From DASPKM01 sp963817075 (GTDB lineage: Bacteria > Bacteroidota > Bacteroidia > Chitinophagales > Chitinophagaceae), in contig CAWFMT010000003.1 of NCBI GenBank assembly GCA_963817075.1, positions 1,302,001 through 1,366,000 of the forward strand: 64,000 nt of DNA, given 5' to 3'. The notes under the pieces were generated by a model. The model was not told the origin of the DNA, searched no databases, and was given only the letters and a program-made list of their open reading frames with translations. Numbering within the stretch: the first letter of the stretch is position 1; the number at the start of each line of letters is the position of its first letter. Shown in pieces: positions 8,715 through 17,611 of the stretch. Made by a program: the position numbers and the translations under genes.

Positions 8715-8722
8715 TACCTTTG
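8715..8722 (+). promoter_or_regulatory. Possible -7 element for the E2 gene
   Basis: TACCTTTG fits TAnnTTTG and sits 34 bases before the E2 start codon. No clear TTTG lies at the expected distance upstream, where family E repeat DNA now ends. Confidence 0.35.
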
Positions 8723-8756
8723 AACGGTTTTTAAACTATTAATCTTCGATCTGACA

Positions 8757-10091
8757 ATGCCTACTGTTGACCTGGTCATGCCAAAGTTGGGAGAAAGTAT
8801 CATGGAAGCGACCATTCTTAAATGGCACAAGCAGCCAGGTGATACCGTGAATATGGATGAAACGGTTTTAGAAATTGCTACTGATAAGGTTGATAGTGAA
8901 GTACCGGCAACTTCAGCCGGCGTAATTGAAGAACTGCTGTTTAAGGTGAATGATGTTGTACCCGTTGGTGCCGTAATCGCCAAAATCAAAACAGATGCAC
9001 AGGTCACGAACGGAAGTAAGCCTGTGAATCCATCTTCTGAAGACAGATCGGAACACATCTACACTCCAGTACAGGAAGTAAAATCAGAGTTTACTGAACG
9101 CGCTACCTCAAGGCCATCTTCAAACGGAAATAAATTCTATTCTCCACTGGTTTTGAATATTGCGGCCAGTGAAGGAGTAAGCCTGAGTGAACTCGAAAAA
9201 ATTCAAGGCACAGGAAACGATGGCAGGGTCACTAAAAAGGACATTCTGCAATATGTTGCCAACAACAAGTCGGGCGGACAAAGACCCTTTAGTTCACAGC
9301 CTGCAACGAATGATCGGCAAGTTCATGAAAGTCGGGAAGATTCACAACCTGTGACTTACCAGACACCTGTAACCTATACTGGAAATGTTGAGATCATTGA
9401 GATGGATAGGATGCGAAAGCTTATTGCAAAGCACATGGTAGAAAGTAAACGCACCAGTCCACATGTGACGAGTTTTGCTGAGGCGGACGTTACCAATATG
9501 GTCTTATGGAGAGAAAGGGTCAAAAAAGATTTTGAAAAGCGAGAAGGTGAAAAAATCACATTTACTCCTTTATTTATAGAAGCAGTTGTAAAATGCATAA
9601 AGAAATATCCCTGGCTTAACAGCAGCCTGGATGGTGAAAGGCTTATCGTGAAAAAGGATATAAATATTGGAATGGCCACGGCCCTGCCTTCCGGCAATCT
9701 TATCGTACCAGTAATTAAGAATGCCGACCAATTAAACCTCGTAGGCCTTTCCCGACAGGTTAACAACCTGGCAAATGCAGCAAGAAGTAACAAGTTAAGG
9801 CCAGATGATACAAGTGGTGGGACTTTTACACTAACCAATGTTGGATCTTTTGGAAGTATAATGGGTACCCCAATTATTAATCAGCCGCAGGTTGCGATCC
9901 TTGCAGTTGGAGCTATTAAAAAACGTCCGGTTGTTATTGAAACTGAACAAGGAGATAGTATTGCCATCCGGCACATGATGTATCTCTCCATGTCATATGA
10001 TCATCGAATCATTGATGGAGCACTGGGAGCAACATTTCTTACGGCAGTTGCAAAAGAGCTTGAAAATTTTAATTCTTCACGGGAGATTTAA
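8757..10091 (+). CDS. 2-oxoacid dehydrogenase E2 component (dihydrolipoamide acyltransferase)
   Basis: A 444-residue cytosolic enzyme, the acyl-transferring core of a 2-oxoacid dehydrogenase complex. The lipoyl domain spans residues 1-78 with the lipoylated lysine at K44 (ATDKVDSE). A polar linker follows. The E1/E3-binding domain is at about 127-167 (YSPLVLNIA...GTGNDGRVTKKDIL). The catalytic domain is at about 210-440 with the active-site H416 and D420 in SYDHRIIDG. It is probably of the branched-chain type, from the overall look of Bacteroidota E2 proteins, but pyruvate or 2-oxoglutarate complexes cannot be ruled out. No E1 or E3 gene is adjacent, so it is a stand-alone subunit gene. Confidence 0.9.
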   Translation: MPTVDLVMPKLGESIMEATILKWHKQPGDTVNMDETVLEIATDKVDSEVPATSAGVIEELLFKVNDVVPVGAVIAKIKTDAQVTNGSKPVNPSSEDRSEHIYTPVQEVKSEFTERATSRPSSNGNKFYSPLVLNIAASEGVSLSELEKIQGTGNDGRVTKKDILQYVANNKSGGQRPFSSQPATNDRQVHESREDSQPVTYQTPVTYTGNVEIIEMDRMRKLIAKHMVESKRTSPHVTSFAEADVTNMVLWRERVKKDFEKREGEKITFTPLFIEAVVKCIKKYPWLNSSLDGERLIVKKDINIGMATALPSGNLIVPVIKNADQLNLVGLSRQVNNLANAARSNKLRPDDTSGGTFTLTNVGSFGSIMGTPIINQPQVAILAVGAIKKRPVVIETEQGDSIAIRHMMYLSMSYDHRIIDGALGATFLTAVAKELENFNSSREI

Positions 10092-10100
10092 GAAGGAATT

Positions 10101-10180
10101 TTACCGCAGAGAAAAAGAGGAAATAGAGTCAAGAAAAGAGTGGAGCTCCTGATCTCTGTTTCTCATGTTCTCTGCGGTAA
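10101..10180. repeat. Family B palindrome (ACCGCAGAG...CTCTGCGGT)
   Basis: An 80-bp foldback with ends TTACCGCAGAGAA and TTCTCTGCGGTAA, placed between two convergent genes, 9 bases after the E2 stop. It shares the terminal ACCGC with family A but has a GAG-rich interior; a second copy is at 60282-60352. Confidence 0.75.
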
Positions 10181-10184
10181 AAAA

Positions 10185-10694
10185 TTATTGACCCACAAGC
10201 TTTCCGAACTTCTTCTTCTCCAGATGAAACTTCCCGTTCTTTTTGGTTACAATGAACAAGTTGTCATATTCGTTATCCTGAAGATCTGATAATAGTGCTT
10301 CCCCAACCAGTCCATTTACTATATCATCTACCGTATTGCTATGACCGACGATCACCACATTTCCATCCAGGGCTCTTAATTTCTGAAAGAAAGAGGAATC
10401 AGGCAGTGGTTTGTAGGTCACAATCTCAAGTCCGACTAATTTGCTTAGAGGAAGAGCAGTTGTCCTGGTTCGAATGGTGTTTGTGGAGAAAATATATTTT
10501 ATCTGTTCATCTTTCAATCTATCCTTCAATGCATTCGCGCGTTCCTCACCTCCAGGGCTAAGCGGAGGATCATTTGCCATCATTGTTTGATTATCAGTTG
10601 CAGTAGCCTTTTCAGCATGCCTTACAATATAATATGTCTGAGCACAGGACGTTATGGATAAGGCAAGAGCTATAAGGAAAAAAACTGATTTCAT
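10185..10694 (-). CDS. Histidine phosphatase family lipoprotein
   Basis: A 169-residue protein of the phosphoglycerate mutase-like superfamily. The signature YIVRHAEKA starts about 8 residues after a lipobox (LSITSC), so the mature enzyme should be lipid-anchored outside the cytoplasm. Also visible are a family-like STNTIRTRTTA segment and a second-histidine motif, VIVGHSNTV. The substrate is unknown; small members (SixA-like) act on phosphohistidine, but the secreted location argues for another phosphoester. I start at the ATG at 10694, which gives a clean lipoprotein signal; an upstream start at 10730 would spoil it. Confidence 0.8.
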   Translation of the reverse strand: MKSVFFLIALALSITSCAQTYYIVRHAEKATATDNQTMMANDPPLSPGGEERANALKDRLKDEQIKYIFSTNTIRTRTTALPLSKLVGLEIVTYKPLPDSSFFQKLRALDGNVVIVGHSNTVDDIVNGLVGEALLSDLQDNEYDNLFIVTKKNGKFHLEKKKFGKLVGQ

Positions 10695-10780
10695 CTGGTA
10701 TAATTTTTTAACAATATAGGATAAACTCATAATCCAGAGTCTGCGTCTTTTGTATAAATTAGGCTAATAAACCCAAAATC

Positions 10781-11500
10781 ATGAAAACGTTATCAGAAAC
10801 CTGGTTTGCAGACGGCTACATAGATTTTGAATTAAAGAAGTATACTCTGCTAGCCTACCTGCAGGAAATTGACAAATGCTTCAATGAGAATAAACTCTAT
10901 CCTCAACTTTCTGATATTATTTTTCACTACAATAATCTTATCGCTTTCAGGGAGAATAAGAGATACCTACAAGAACATTTTCCAAAAAAGTTTTCAGGAG
11001 TGCAGCTGGAAAAACTTGAACTTCTTTATGAGCAAATGATCGAAGACGATGAGCTCATGGCGGAATTGGAAGAGATCATCAATTTTGCGAGCGGGAAAAT
11101 GAAGCGAACCATCAGCAGCGGTACTGAAATCTATGAATTTGTAGAAGACAAACTGAACATTTTTCCAATTGGCTTATTGCCATTAGACCACAATGAAGGT
11201 TATTTTTTTCTGAGCCAGGGTTATGGGAGAGATACAAGAGTCTATCAGTATCGACTGAGTATTTTTGAAAAGCATGATGAAAAATACCGTAGCATAAAAA
11301 CTGAATACATTGACAGGTGGGAAAGAAATATCGTGAACAGCTATGAAAATATCAAGGCTGAGCTAATACGAAAGAAAAGTGATCTTCCCAACCCTGCGGT
11401 TTACTCCATCGAGACAACGCTCACCTATCCCGTTGATGAAACGATTCTGCCTATTGCAAAGAGAAGCCTGGTGAGATACATCAGCATCAATGCGGCCTAG
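10781..11500 (+). CDS. Conserved hypothetical protein
   Basis: A 239-residue cytosolic protein, acidic and rich in aromatic residues, with no signal peptide or membrane segment. I do not recognise a named domain. The N-terminal half is predicted helical (KKYTLLAYLQEIDKCF; KLELLYEQMIEDDELMAEL), and the C-terminal half looks beta-rich (GYFFLSQGYGRDTRVYQYRL). The type is familiar from Bacteroidota genomes as a single-copy hypothetical. It is divergent from the histidine phosphatase lipoprotein and followed by a repeat-filled spacer. Confidence 0.7.
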   Translation: MKTLSETWFADGYIDFELKKYTLLAYLQEIDKCFNENKLYPQLSDIIFHYNNLIAFRENKRYLQEHFPKKFSGVQLEKLELLYEQMIEDDELMAELEEIINFASGKMKRTISSGTEIYEFVEDKLNIFPIGLLPLDHNEGYFFLSQGYGRDTRVYQYRLSIFEKHDEKYRSIKTEYIDRWERNIVNSYENIKAELIRKKSDLPNPAVYSIETTLTYPVDETILPIAKRSLVRYISINAA

Positions 11501-11509
11501 AGATTATTC

Positions 11510-11785
11510 TTAACCGCAAAGGCGCACCGGGTTTCGAGTTAGTGTTTAGGGTTGACAGTTCACAGTGACAGCATTAAGTATTTAACTAGCAACCATTCAA
11601 CTATCCTCCTCAATTCCTAATCACAAATTACCAATACCAGCAAATCAACGTTTTAAGCCGTTCAGAGTATAGCCCCTACGGGGCAAAGAATTCCAAATTC
11701 CTAATCAACATTCAACTTTCTCTCCAATTCCTGATTGCAAATTCCTAATTCCTCCTAATCACCAATCAACAATTCAACTTTCCTC
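11510..11785. repeat. Spacer of decayed repeats, no gene
   Basis: Opens with a family A left arm (TTAACCGCAAAGGCGCACC, 11510-11528), then runs through GTTTCGAGTT and TTTAGGGTT tracts (related, inverted, to 37078-37106) and several CAATTC/ATTCAAC tracts like those at 1860-2007. I see no coding potential. Confidence 0.55.
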
Positions 11786-11838
11786 CCATTTTCCCAATTT
11801 CCCAATCCTGAGCGAAGCGAAGAAACCAAATTTCAAAA
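11786..11838. repeat. Family D repeat, copy 1
   Basis: CCATTTTCCCAATTTCCCAA followed by TCCTGAGCGAAGCGAAG and an ACCAAATTTC tail. The reverse complement of 37012-37066 is nearly identical over about 50 bases. It abuts the stop codon of the S9 peptidase. Confidence 0.7.
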
Positions 11839-14805
11839 TTAAAACGCCTTCTTAGGTTCGGTTTCAACTGTCGTTCCCCAATCAATCCCTTTCAGAGTAG
11901 CAGGAACTCCATCCTTGATCCATTTTGCCGGTGCTGCACCTTTCAAATGATAATCGAAGAATTGACCCAACCTGATTGATAAATCTTTCCTGTTTCTCCT
12001 TTCCACCAGGTTATGATCTTCACCATTATACTCCAACAACCAAACTTTCTTTCCCAGTCTGCGCAATGCGGTGTACAATTCAATTCCCTGGTACCAGGGC
12101 ACAGCACCATCTGCATCATTATGTGTGATGAGCAATGGTGTATTGATCTTATCTGCTTTAAATAGCGGAGAGTTCTTAATGTATAGCTCTGGTTTTTCCC
12201 AAAGTGTGCCACCAATTCGGCTTTGAGACCTCTCATATTGGAATTGCCTGTTGATTCCTGTTCCCCACCGGATCCCTCCATATGCACTCGTCATGTTTGC
12301 AACCGGTGCACCTGCCCCCGCAGCTGCGAACATCTTGGTTCTTGTCACCAGATAAGCAACCTGATATCCACCCCAACTCTGCCCCTGAATGGCCATTTTA
12401 GTGCTGTCAACCCATTTATTCTTACTCAGGTTTCTCGCGGCCGATACCACGGAATTGTAAGCGCTTTCTCCCGGTTGTCCATCTTTATAATAAATATTGG
12501 GATCGAAAACAAGATATCCATTGCTTACAAAATATGGAATGTTGACCGTGGAAGCACTAGGCGATGGATTCTTATAGTTGTACCTGGTATCTGAATTCTT
12601 CTCATAGAAATAAAATATCACGGGGTATTTCTTGGTACTATCAAAATTCTCAGGCTTGTATAGTAAGCCTTCCGCCATTTTTCCATCGAACATTTTCCAT
12701 TTTACAAGATCAACAGTATACCAATTGTATTTGGATTGCTGCGGATTGATGGATGATAATTTGACTTCTGCAACTGGTTGAGATTTGAAATCTGATGCAT
12801 ATAGATTTGCAGATTCGCTCGGACTTTCTTTTGTGTAGAGATATTTATCGCTGTCTTTTGCTTTCAGGAATTGAAATCCAATTGCAAATGGACCAGTATG
12901 TTCAAATTGAGGAAAGGATTTTTTCTTCTGATCGAATAAAGCGTATCCAGCTTCCTTATTCACTTCGTTAAATACCCTTAGGTGAATTAGTTGATCAGGC
13001 TTGATAAATCGTTCTTCCCTGTCAACGGAAACATATCGATAAGTCAGTTTATTTTTTCTGCCATAACCGGCTGTAAAATTTACAGGAGCTTCTTTACCCA
13101 AGGGATCAAATTTCCATATGTCGTATTTGTCGTAGAGGTAAACATATTTATCATTCTCTGCCCAACGCATTAATCCATGTGGTGGTGGATCATCAGGTTG
13201 ATCATCATCTTCATCCCAGAAAGCAATTTTGAGATCTTTGGTAAGCGATGCGATCGATCCATTCGCAACCTGGTAGGTGAACCATTGTTTCTTTATCCAA
13301 TCGTACCAGACTACAAAATTTCCTGAAGGCGATGCGCTAAATGAACCTCTAATATTTTTTGCGATAGGTTTTCTGCTGCCATCAGCAGTGGAAATGATCC
13401 AGGCAGATTGAGTAATAAATCCCTGCCATTGAAGAGCAATGCGACTATCCTTACTTGAGGTTGCAAGAACAAAATCAGCATTTCCTTCATCTACCAGAGT
13501 TATGTTTTCTGCATCTTCGGCTCCTAGCTGGACAACCTTGTTACTTCCTTTTTCGAGAACCGTTGTATATCCTCTTCTTAATTCCTGGTCTAATTGTCTA
13601 AGTTGTTGTGGCTGGAGGTAATCGTCATTATAATGCCAGATATCAAGTCTGGCAGTTTCAAAATCAACCAGCGTAGTATCTCTTATCGCTCTAACAGGCA
13701 TCAACTGAAAAAATAGCTTCTTACCATTCTTGCTGAACGAAATATTTGCAAAATCATTTACCGTCATTCCTGATGTTACACCAGGGGTATTTCTGTCCAC
13801 CCGGAGTTGAGCGCTATCCAAACCAACAGTATAATAATAAAGTTTGTAAAACTTTCTCAACGCCTTTGCTACACTATCGCGTTCTGCTACGAATGCCAAT
13901 TGTGAGCCAGCATTATCAAATGCATAACTCTTGGCATCCATAAATCCTTTGAATATAGTATCCACTTTACTGTTCCCCGTATTTAACCAAAGCACCGCGG
14001 CTTTTGAAAGAGTGTCACCATTCTTTCTTGTGGTTTCTACAATGAATGCATTCGCTGTTTCACTGAATAGATAATCACTAGCCAGCTTAAATCTTTTCTC
14101 TTCCCCCGTGCTAAGATTTCTTAAAACAAGGTCAGTACCTTCTTCAACTGGATCTTGCATCCTTGGGGTTTTCCTGTCCTCTCTTTTAGGTGGTTGAAGA
14201 GTTGCTATGCCTTTTGTTTTTGCTTCATTAAGTTTATTTCTCAGGCTGTCCGCAATTCTTGTTAGGCTATCTACCATTTTCACCAGATTATTGATCTGGG
14301 TAACTGAGTCTGGTTGAGTCTTTGGCTTTGGCGGTTCAGGTAAGGCTTTCTCCAAATGATAAGCTACCCAGCCAGCTGCTTTCTCTGGGATTTTATAACT
14401 TTTTACCCTCGGGATTTTGAGAAGACTATCTTTTCCCAGCCAGAGTATTCCAAGACTATCCTTGGGCATATCATCAGGTCTTTTCTTTTTGATTCTCGCA
14501 TCACGGGTATCCTTGAAAAGAGGGCGGATGCGAAATATCACATAATTATTATCCTCACTTATCGCTGCATTGTATCCGCGAGGGATTTCTCGTTTATAAG
14601 AATTATCGGTTGATTGAATTACCAGTGACCCGTCACCCTCTTGTGGATTGATCGCGTAAGCAACAAATTTGCCATTATTGCTGATGGCTCTTTCCCCTAT
14701 TGTTTGCCAGGCATCGTAAACTGAATGATCAAGAGGCTTTTTCTGTGCAAAGCCTGCACTTGATGACATGATCAGGACGGCAAGAAGCAATATTTGTTTT
14801 CTCAT
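11839..14805 (-). CDS. Secreted S9 family peptidase (prolyl oligopeptidase type)
   Basis: A 988-residue exported serine peptidase. It has a signal peptide (MRKQILLLAVLIMSSSAGFAQ), a long central propeller-like part, and a C-terminal alpha/beta-hydrolase domain. The nucleophile is about S810 in GQSWGGYQ, the acid is in HNDADGAVP, and the histidine is in NGEDHNLV. The family cleaves short peptides, often after proline or at dipeptide steps. An oddity is a 30-residue coiled insert (VDSLTRIADSLRNKLNEAK) near the first third. The start is the ATG at 14805; the open frame reaching 14991 upstream is family A repeat plus the end of the next gene. Likely a single-gene unit. Confidence 0.9.
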   Translation of the reverse strand: MRKQILLLAVLIMSSSAGFAQKKPLDHSVYDAWQTIGERAISNNGKFVAYAINPQEGDGSLVIQSTDNSYKREIPRGYNAAISEDNNYVIFRIRPLFKDTRDARIKKKRPDDMPKDSLGILWLGKDSLLKIPRVKSYKIPEKAAGWVAYHLEKALPEPPKPKTQPDSVTQINNLVKMVDSLTRIADSLRNKLNEAKTKGIATLQPPKREDRKTPRMQDPVEEGTDLVLRNLSTGEEKRFKLASDYLFSETANAFIVETTRKNGDTLSKAAVLWLNTGNSKVDTIFKGFMDAKSYAFDNAGSQLAFVAERDSVAKALRKFYKLYYYTVGLDSAQLRVDRNTPGVTSGMTVNDFANISFSKNGKKLFFQLMPVRAIRDTTLVDFETARLDIWHYNDDYLQPQQLRQLDQELRRGYTTVLEKGSNKVVQLGAEDAENITLVDEGNADFVLATSSKDSRIALQWQGFITQSAWIISTADGSRKPIAKNIRGSFSASPSGNFVVWYDWIKKQWFTYQVANGSIASLTKDLKIAFWDEDDDQPDDPPPHGLMRWAENDKYVYLYDKYDIWKFDPLGKEAPVNFTAGYGRKNKLTYRYVSVDREERFIKPDQLIHLRVFNEVNKEAGYALFDQKKKSFPQFEHTGPFAIGFQFLKAKDSDKYLYTKESPSESANLYASDFKSQPVAEVKLSSINPQQSKYNWYTVDLVKWKMFDGKMAEGLLYKPENFDSTKKYPVIFYFYEKNSDTRYNYKNPSPSASTVNIPYFVSNGYLVFDPNIYYKDGQPGESAYNSVVSAARNLSKNKWVDSTKMAIQGQSWGGYQVAYLVTRTKMFAAAGAGAPVANMTSAYGGIRWGTGINRQFQYERSQSRIGGTLWEKPELYIKNSPLFKADKINTPLLITHNDADGAVPWYQGIELYTALRRLGKKVWLLEYNGEDHNLVERRNRKDLSIRLGQFFDYHLKGAAPAKWIKDGVPATLKGIDWGTTVETEPKKAF

Positions 14806-14851
14806 TCTCAGTGATATTTTAATGCTGTAAAATACTTGATTTTTGAGGAAT

Positions 14852-14930
14852 TTAACCGCAAAGGAACGAAGGCGCAAGGATCGCAAAGATATCCTGGCGT
14901 AACCTGGCGTCTTTGTTTCCTGGCGGTTAA
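14852..14930. repeat. Family A palindromic element, full length
   Basis: Begins TTAACCGCAAAGGAACGAAG and ends CTGGCGGTTAA. The TTA at 14927-14929 is the stop codon (TAA on the minus strand) of the DMT transporter, and the rest lies before the S9 peptidase start. Confidence 0.85.
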
Positions 14931-15799
14931 ACTTTACGACTGCGGGACACTCTCCATGTTTGTAACCCCACAGATAACAGAATGATCCCAAGTCCGATAT
15001 AAAATGAATTGTTCAGTTTCTCATTTTCCCTGTACACCAGAAACGCCAGGAGAATTCCATATACAGGTTCCAGGTTATAGCTAAGGTTTACTGTAAAGGC
15101 TGAGATCTTTTTGAGAGCCGCCAAGGAAAGCTGAAATGCAAGGACTGTGCAGAATAATGCCAATACCAATAGCCACAGGAAATCAGATGTGTTTGGGATA
15201 AATCGCTCAGATGGAAAAAATCGAATGTAAATGGGCATCAATATGCTTAGTGCAATAAAGCCTCCGGATAATTCATAAAAAGTAACTGTTTCGGGACTAT
15301 GTTTCTTCAGAAATTGTCCGTTAAAGATTGGAAAAAGTGCAGCCAGTGAAGCAGAAATAATTCCCAGGATAATTCCTGTTTTGTATTGAGGATCGAAATG
15401 AAAAATAATATAAATACCGATGATCACCATGAATCCCAATAATAATTCCTGCCATGATTCTCTCCTCTTTTCTAATATCGGTTCAAAAATGGCTGTGAAG
15501 AAACCTGTGGCTGAAAAACATACGAGGGCCACAGAAACATTTGAATAATTGATACTACCGTAAAAAGTCACCCAGTGCATCGCGAGTATCGTACCCACTC
15601 CAAAGATCTTCATGTAATCCTGACGTGAAATTCTTTTCAATCTGCCCGTAAAATAAAATAGGAGAAATAATGCAACAGATGTAATGAGCATTCTATACCA
15701 TACCAGCCAACCTTCCTTCAGCGTAATCAGCTTTCCAAGTATTCCTGTAAAGCCAGCCAAAAGAATTGCAAAATGAAGCTGGATGAATGCCTTTTTCAT
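14927..15799 (-). CDS. EamA/DMT-family transporter
   Basis: A 290-residue inner-membrane protein with about ten hydrophobic helices in two repeats, the EamA (drug/metabolite transporter) layout. Typical pieces are LAGFTGILGKLI in the first helix, a short cytoplasmic loop after helix 2 (GRLKRISRQD), and NLEPVYGILLAF in the second repeat. The transported compound is unknown. The start is the ATG at 15799 (MKKAFIQLHF), giving the standard short N-terminus. The stop codon is part of a family A repeat, so the last residues (RVSRSRKV) may have been changed by insertion of that element. Confidence 0.85.
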   Translation of the reverse strand: MKKAFIQLHFAILLAGFTGILGKLITLKEGWLVWYRMLITSVALFLLFYFTGRLKRISRQDYMKIFGVGTILAMHWVTFYGSINYSNVSVALVCFSATGFFTAIFEPILEKRRESWQELLLGFMVIIGIYIIFHFDPQYKTGIILGIISASLAALFPIFNGQFLKKHSPETVTFYELSGGFIALSILMPIYIRFFPSERFIPNTSDFLWLLVLALFCTVLAFQLSLAALKKISAFTVNLSYNLEPVYGILLAFLVYRENEKLNNSFYIGLGIILLSVGLQTWRVSRSRKV

Positions 15800-15947
15800 A
15801 TCACGACAAAATCGATCAGACCCGAAGATCGGGTAGAATAATTTGAAAATTTGGAAATAGAAATGAAACTTACTTAACGGGAGCAATTTGTATTAGCCAA
15901 GAATTAGTAAGTGTGGAACAGAAATATAAGGAACAGCAATGCGTGGA

Positions 15948-16751
15948 TTATTCCGACTTGGCAAAGACTTCGTTTTTCGAATGATCGAATGAAGCATTTG
16001 TTCTTTCGGCAGGGCTTTTTACTCTGCTGCGATAATCTTTGAAGAGGCTTTGCCACCTTAGGTTGAGAACACCAAGGATACCTTCTTTCACGATGCCTTT
16101 ATTCATTTTTGAGGAACCATATTTTCGATCAGCAAAAATGATTGGAACTTCTTTTATTTTATAGCCTAGTTTCCAGGCAGCAAATTTCATTTCGATTTGG
16201 AATGCATACCCAACAAATCGAATCTCATCAAGGTTTATTGATTCCAGGACTTCTCTTCTATAGCAAACAAATCCAGCAGTAGGATCCTTTACAGGCATCC
16301 AGGTTATCATTCTTGTATAAAATGAACCTCCTTTGGAAAGTGCCACCCTGTCCCAGGGCCAATTCACATTACCTCCACCTTTCACATAGCGTGAACCAAC
16401 AGCAACATCAGCTCCCTGGTATTTACAGGCATCATATAAATTGTCAAGATCTTTTGGATTATGAGAGAAGTCGGCATCCATCTCAAAAATGTATTGATAC
16501 CCTTTTTCAAGTGCCCATTTAAATCCGTGCAGATAGGCTGTTCCTAATCCAAGTTTACCAATACGCTCCTGAAGAAATAATTGGGAAGGAAATAGTGGTT
16601 GAAGTTCCCGTACGATTTTAGCTGTTCCATCAGGTGACCCATCATCAATTACAAGAATATGAAAACCCTGATTCAAAGAAAATATAGCCTTGACAATATT
16701 GGCAATATTCTCCTTTTCGTTGAAGGTTGGTATGATAACGATCTTTTCCAA
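15948..16751 (-). CDS. Polyprenol-phosphate mannosyl/glucosyltransferase (GT2, DPM1-like)
   Basis: A 267-residue family 2 glycosyltransferase close in layout to bacterial and eukaryotic dolichol-phosphate mannose synthases without membrane anchor. Visible motifs are IPTFNEKENI at the start, DDGSPDGT (nucleotide binding), DADFSHNP (DXD-type metal site), and the late RKYGSSKMN acceptor segment. It would transfer a sugar from a nucleotide sugar to polyprenyl phosphate at the cytoplasmic membrane face, supplying lipid-linked sugar for protein or envelope glycosylation. The C-terminus is a charged tail with no helix. The EamA-type gene downstream could belong to the same unit (148-base gap). Confidence 0.88.
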   Translation of the reverse strand: MEKIVIIPTFNEKENIANIVKAIFSLNQGFHILVIDDGSPDGTAKIVRELQPLFPSQLFLQERIGKLGLGTAYLHGFKWALEKGYQYIFEMDADFSHNPKDLDNLYDACKYQGADVAVGSRYVKGGGNVNWPWDRVALSKGGSFYTRMITWMPVKDPTAGFVCYRREVLESINLDEIRFVGYAFQIEMKFAAWKLGYKIKEVPIIFADRKYGSSKMNKGIVKEGILGVLNLRWQSLFKDYRSRVKSPAERTNASFDHSKNEVFAKSE

Positions 16752-16825
16752 TGGAATGGAGTATGAAACTACGAAATTACACGTTTACGGGAGCCTTAAA
16801 ATTCTGATAATTCCACCATCCGTAT

Positions 16826-17597
16826 TTACCCCTTTTTTAACATGGTGCGATTGAAAATCTCTGTGAGTTTCTGTTTAGTATGAAGGGGAAATTCACCTTT
16901 CATCATCCAGTCGTAATACTGGGGTTCAGACTTTAATACATCAGCTACAGCCTTTCCTTTATGCTTTCCAAAGTTAAATACCTCAACACCTTTTTCCATA
17001 ATAAACCTTCTGGCCAGATCAACGATCTGCTCTTCGCCTAGAAAATTTAGAATTGATATCCACGGATTCGCCAAGTTGAGGATATTTTTCAAGTTGGGCC
17101 TCAAGGATCTCGCTGGTGGCTGCCGCATCTACTTCGGCGCCATGCGCGCCTTCAAGGATTTTATTGCAATAGAATTTATAAGCCGCTCCTAAGGTGCGTT
17201 GCTCCATCTGGTGATAAATTTTCTGCACGTCCAGCAATTTCCTGGTTGTGATTTCAAACTCCAATCCTGCCCTTAGAAATTCTTCAACCAATAATGGAAT
17301 ATCAAACCTGTTGGAATTATAGCCACCCAGGTCGCAATTCTCAAGGAACTGTTTGATCTCATTTGCAACTTGCTTAAACACTGGCGCTTCCTTTACCATC
17401 TCATCTGTGATGCCGTGCACATCGCTTGCTCCGCTAGGAATTGGAATCTCAGGGTTAATCAATTTTCTTTTAACCTGCTTGGTGAGATCAGGATTGACCC
17501 GAACTACGGCGATTTCAACTATGCGGTCGCAGGCAAGATTTGTTCCAGTGGTTTCAAGATCGATAAATGCGAGGGGTTTTCTTAGTTGCAGGGACAT
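16826..17597 (-). pseudogene. DnaQ-like 3'-5' exonuclease, frameshifted
   Basis: The first frame (17597-17019) encodes an RNase-T/DnaQ exonuclease with ExoI motif FIDLETTGTN, ExoII NSNRFDIPLLVEEF and ExoIII-like HGAEVDAAAT. It leaves frame after ...SVDINSKF and stops. The rest of the protein (LGEEQIVDLARRF... EVFNFGKHKGKAV) continues in another frame to 16826. Removing one base from the AAAA run at 17042-17045 (minus-strand TTTT) joins them into a 256-residue protein of the usual length. The total span of 772 bases is 3n+1, which agrees. The exonuclease domain itself is complete, so the shorter product might still work. Between mpl and the glycosyltransferase. Confidence 0.85.
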
Positions 17598-17611
17598 CTG
17601 GTATTGTTATT

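Noticed and set aside
14806..14991. Longer N-terminus for the S9 peptidase
   Set aside because: It overlaps the end of the DMT transporter and a palindrome; a proper signal peptide starts at 14805.
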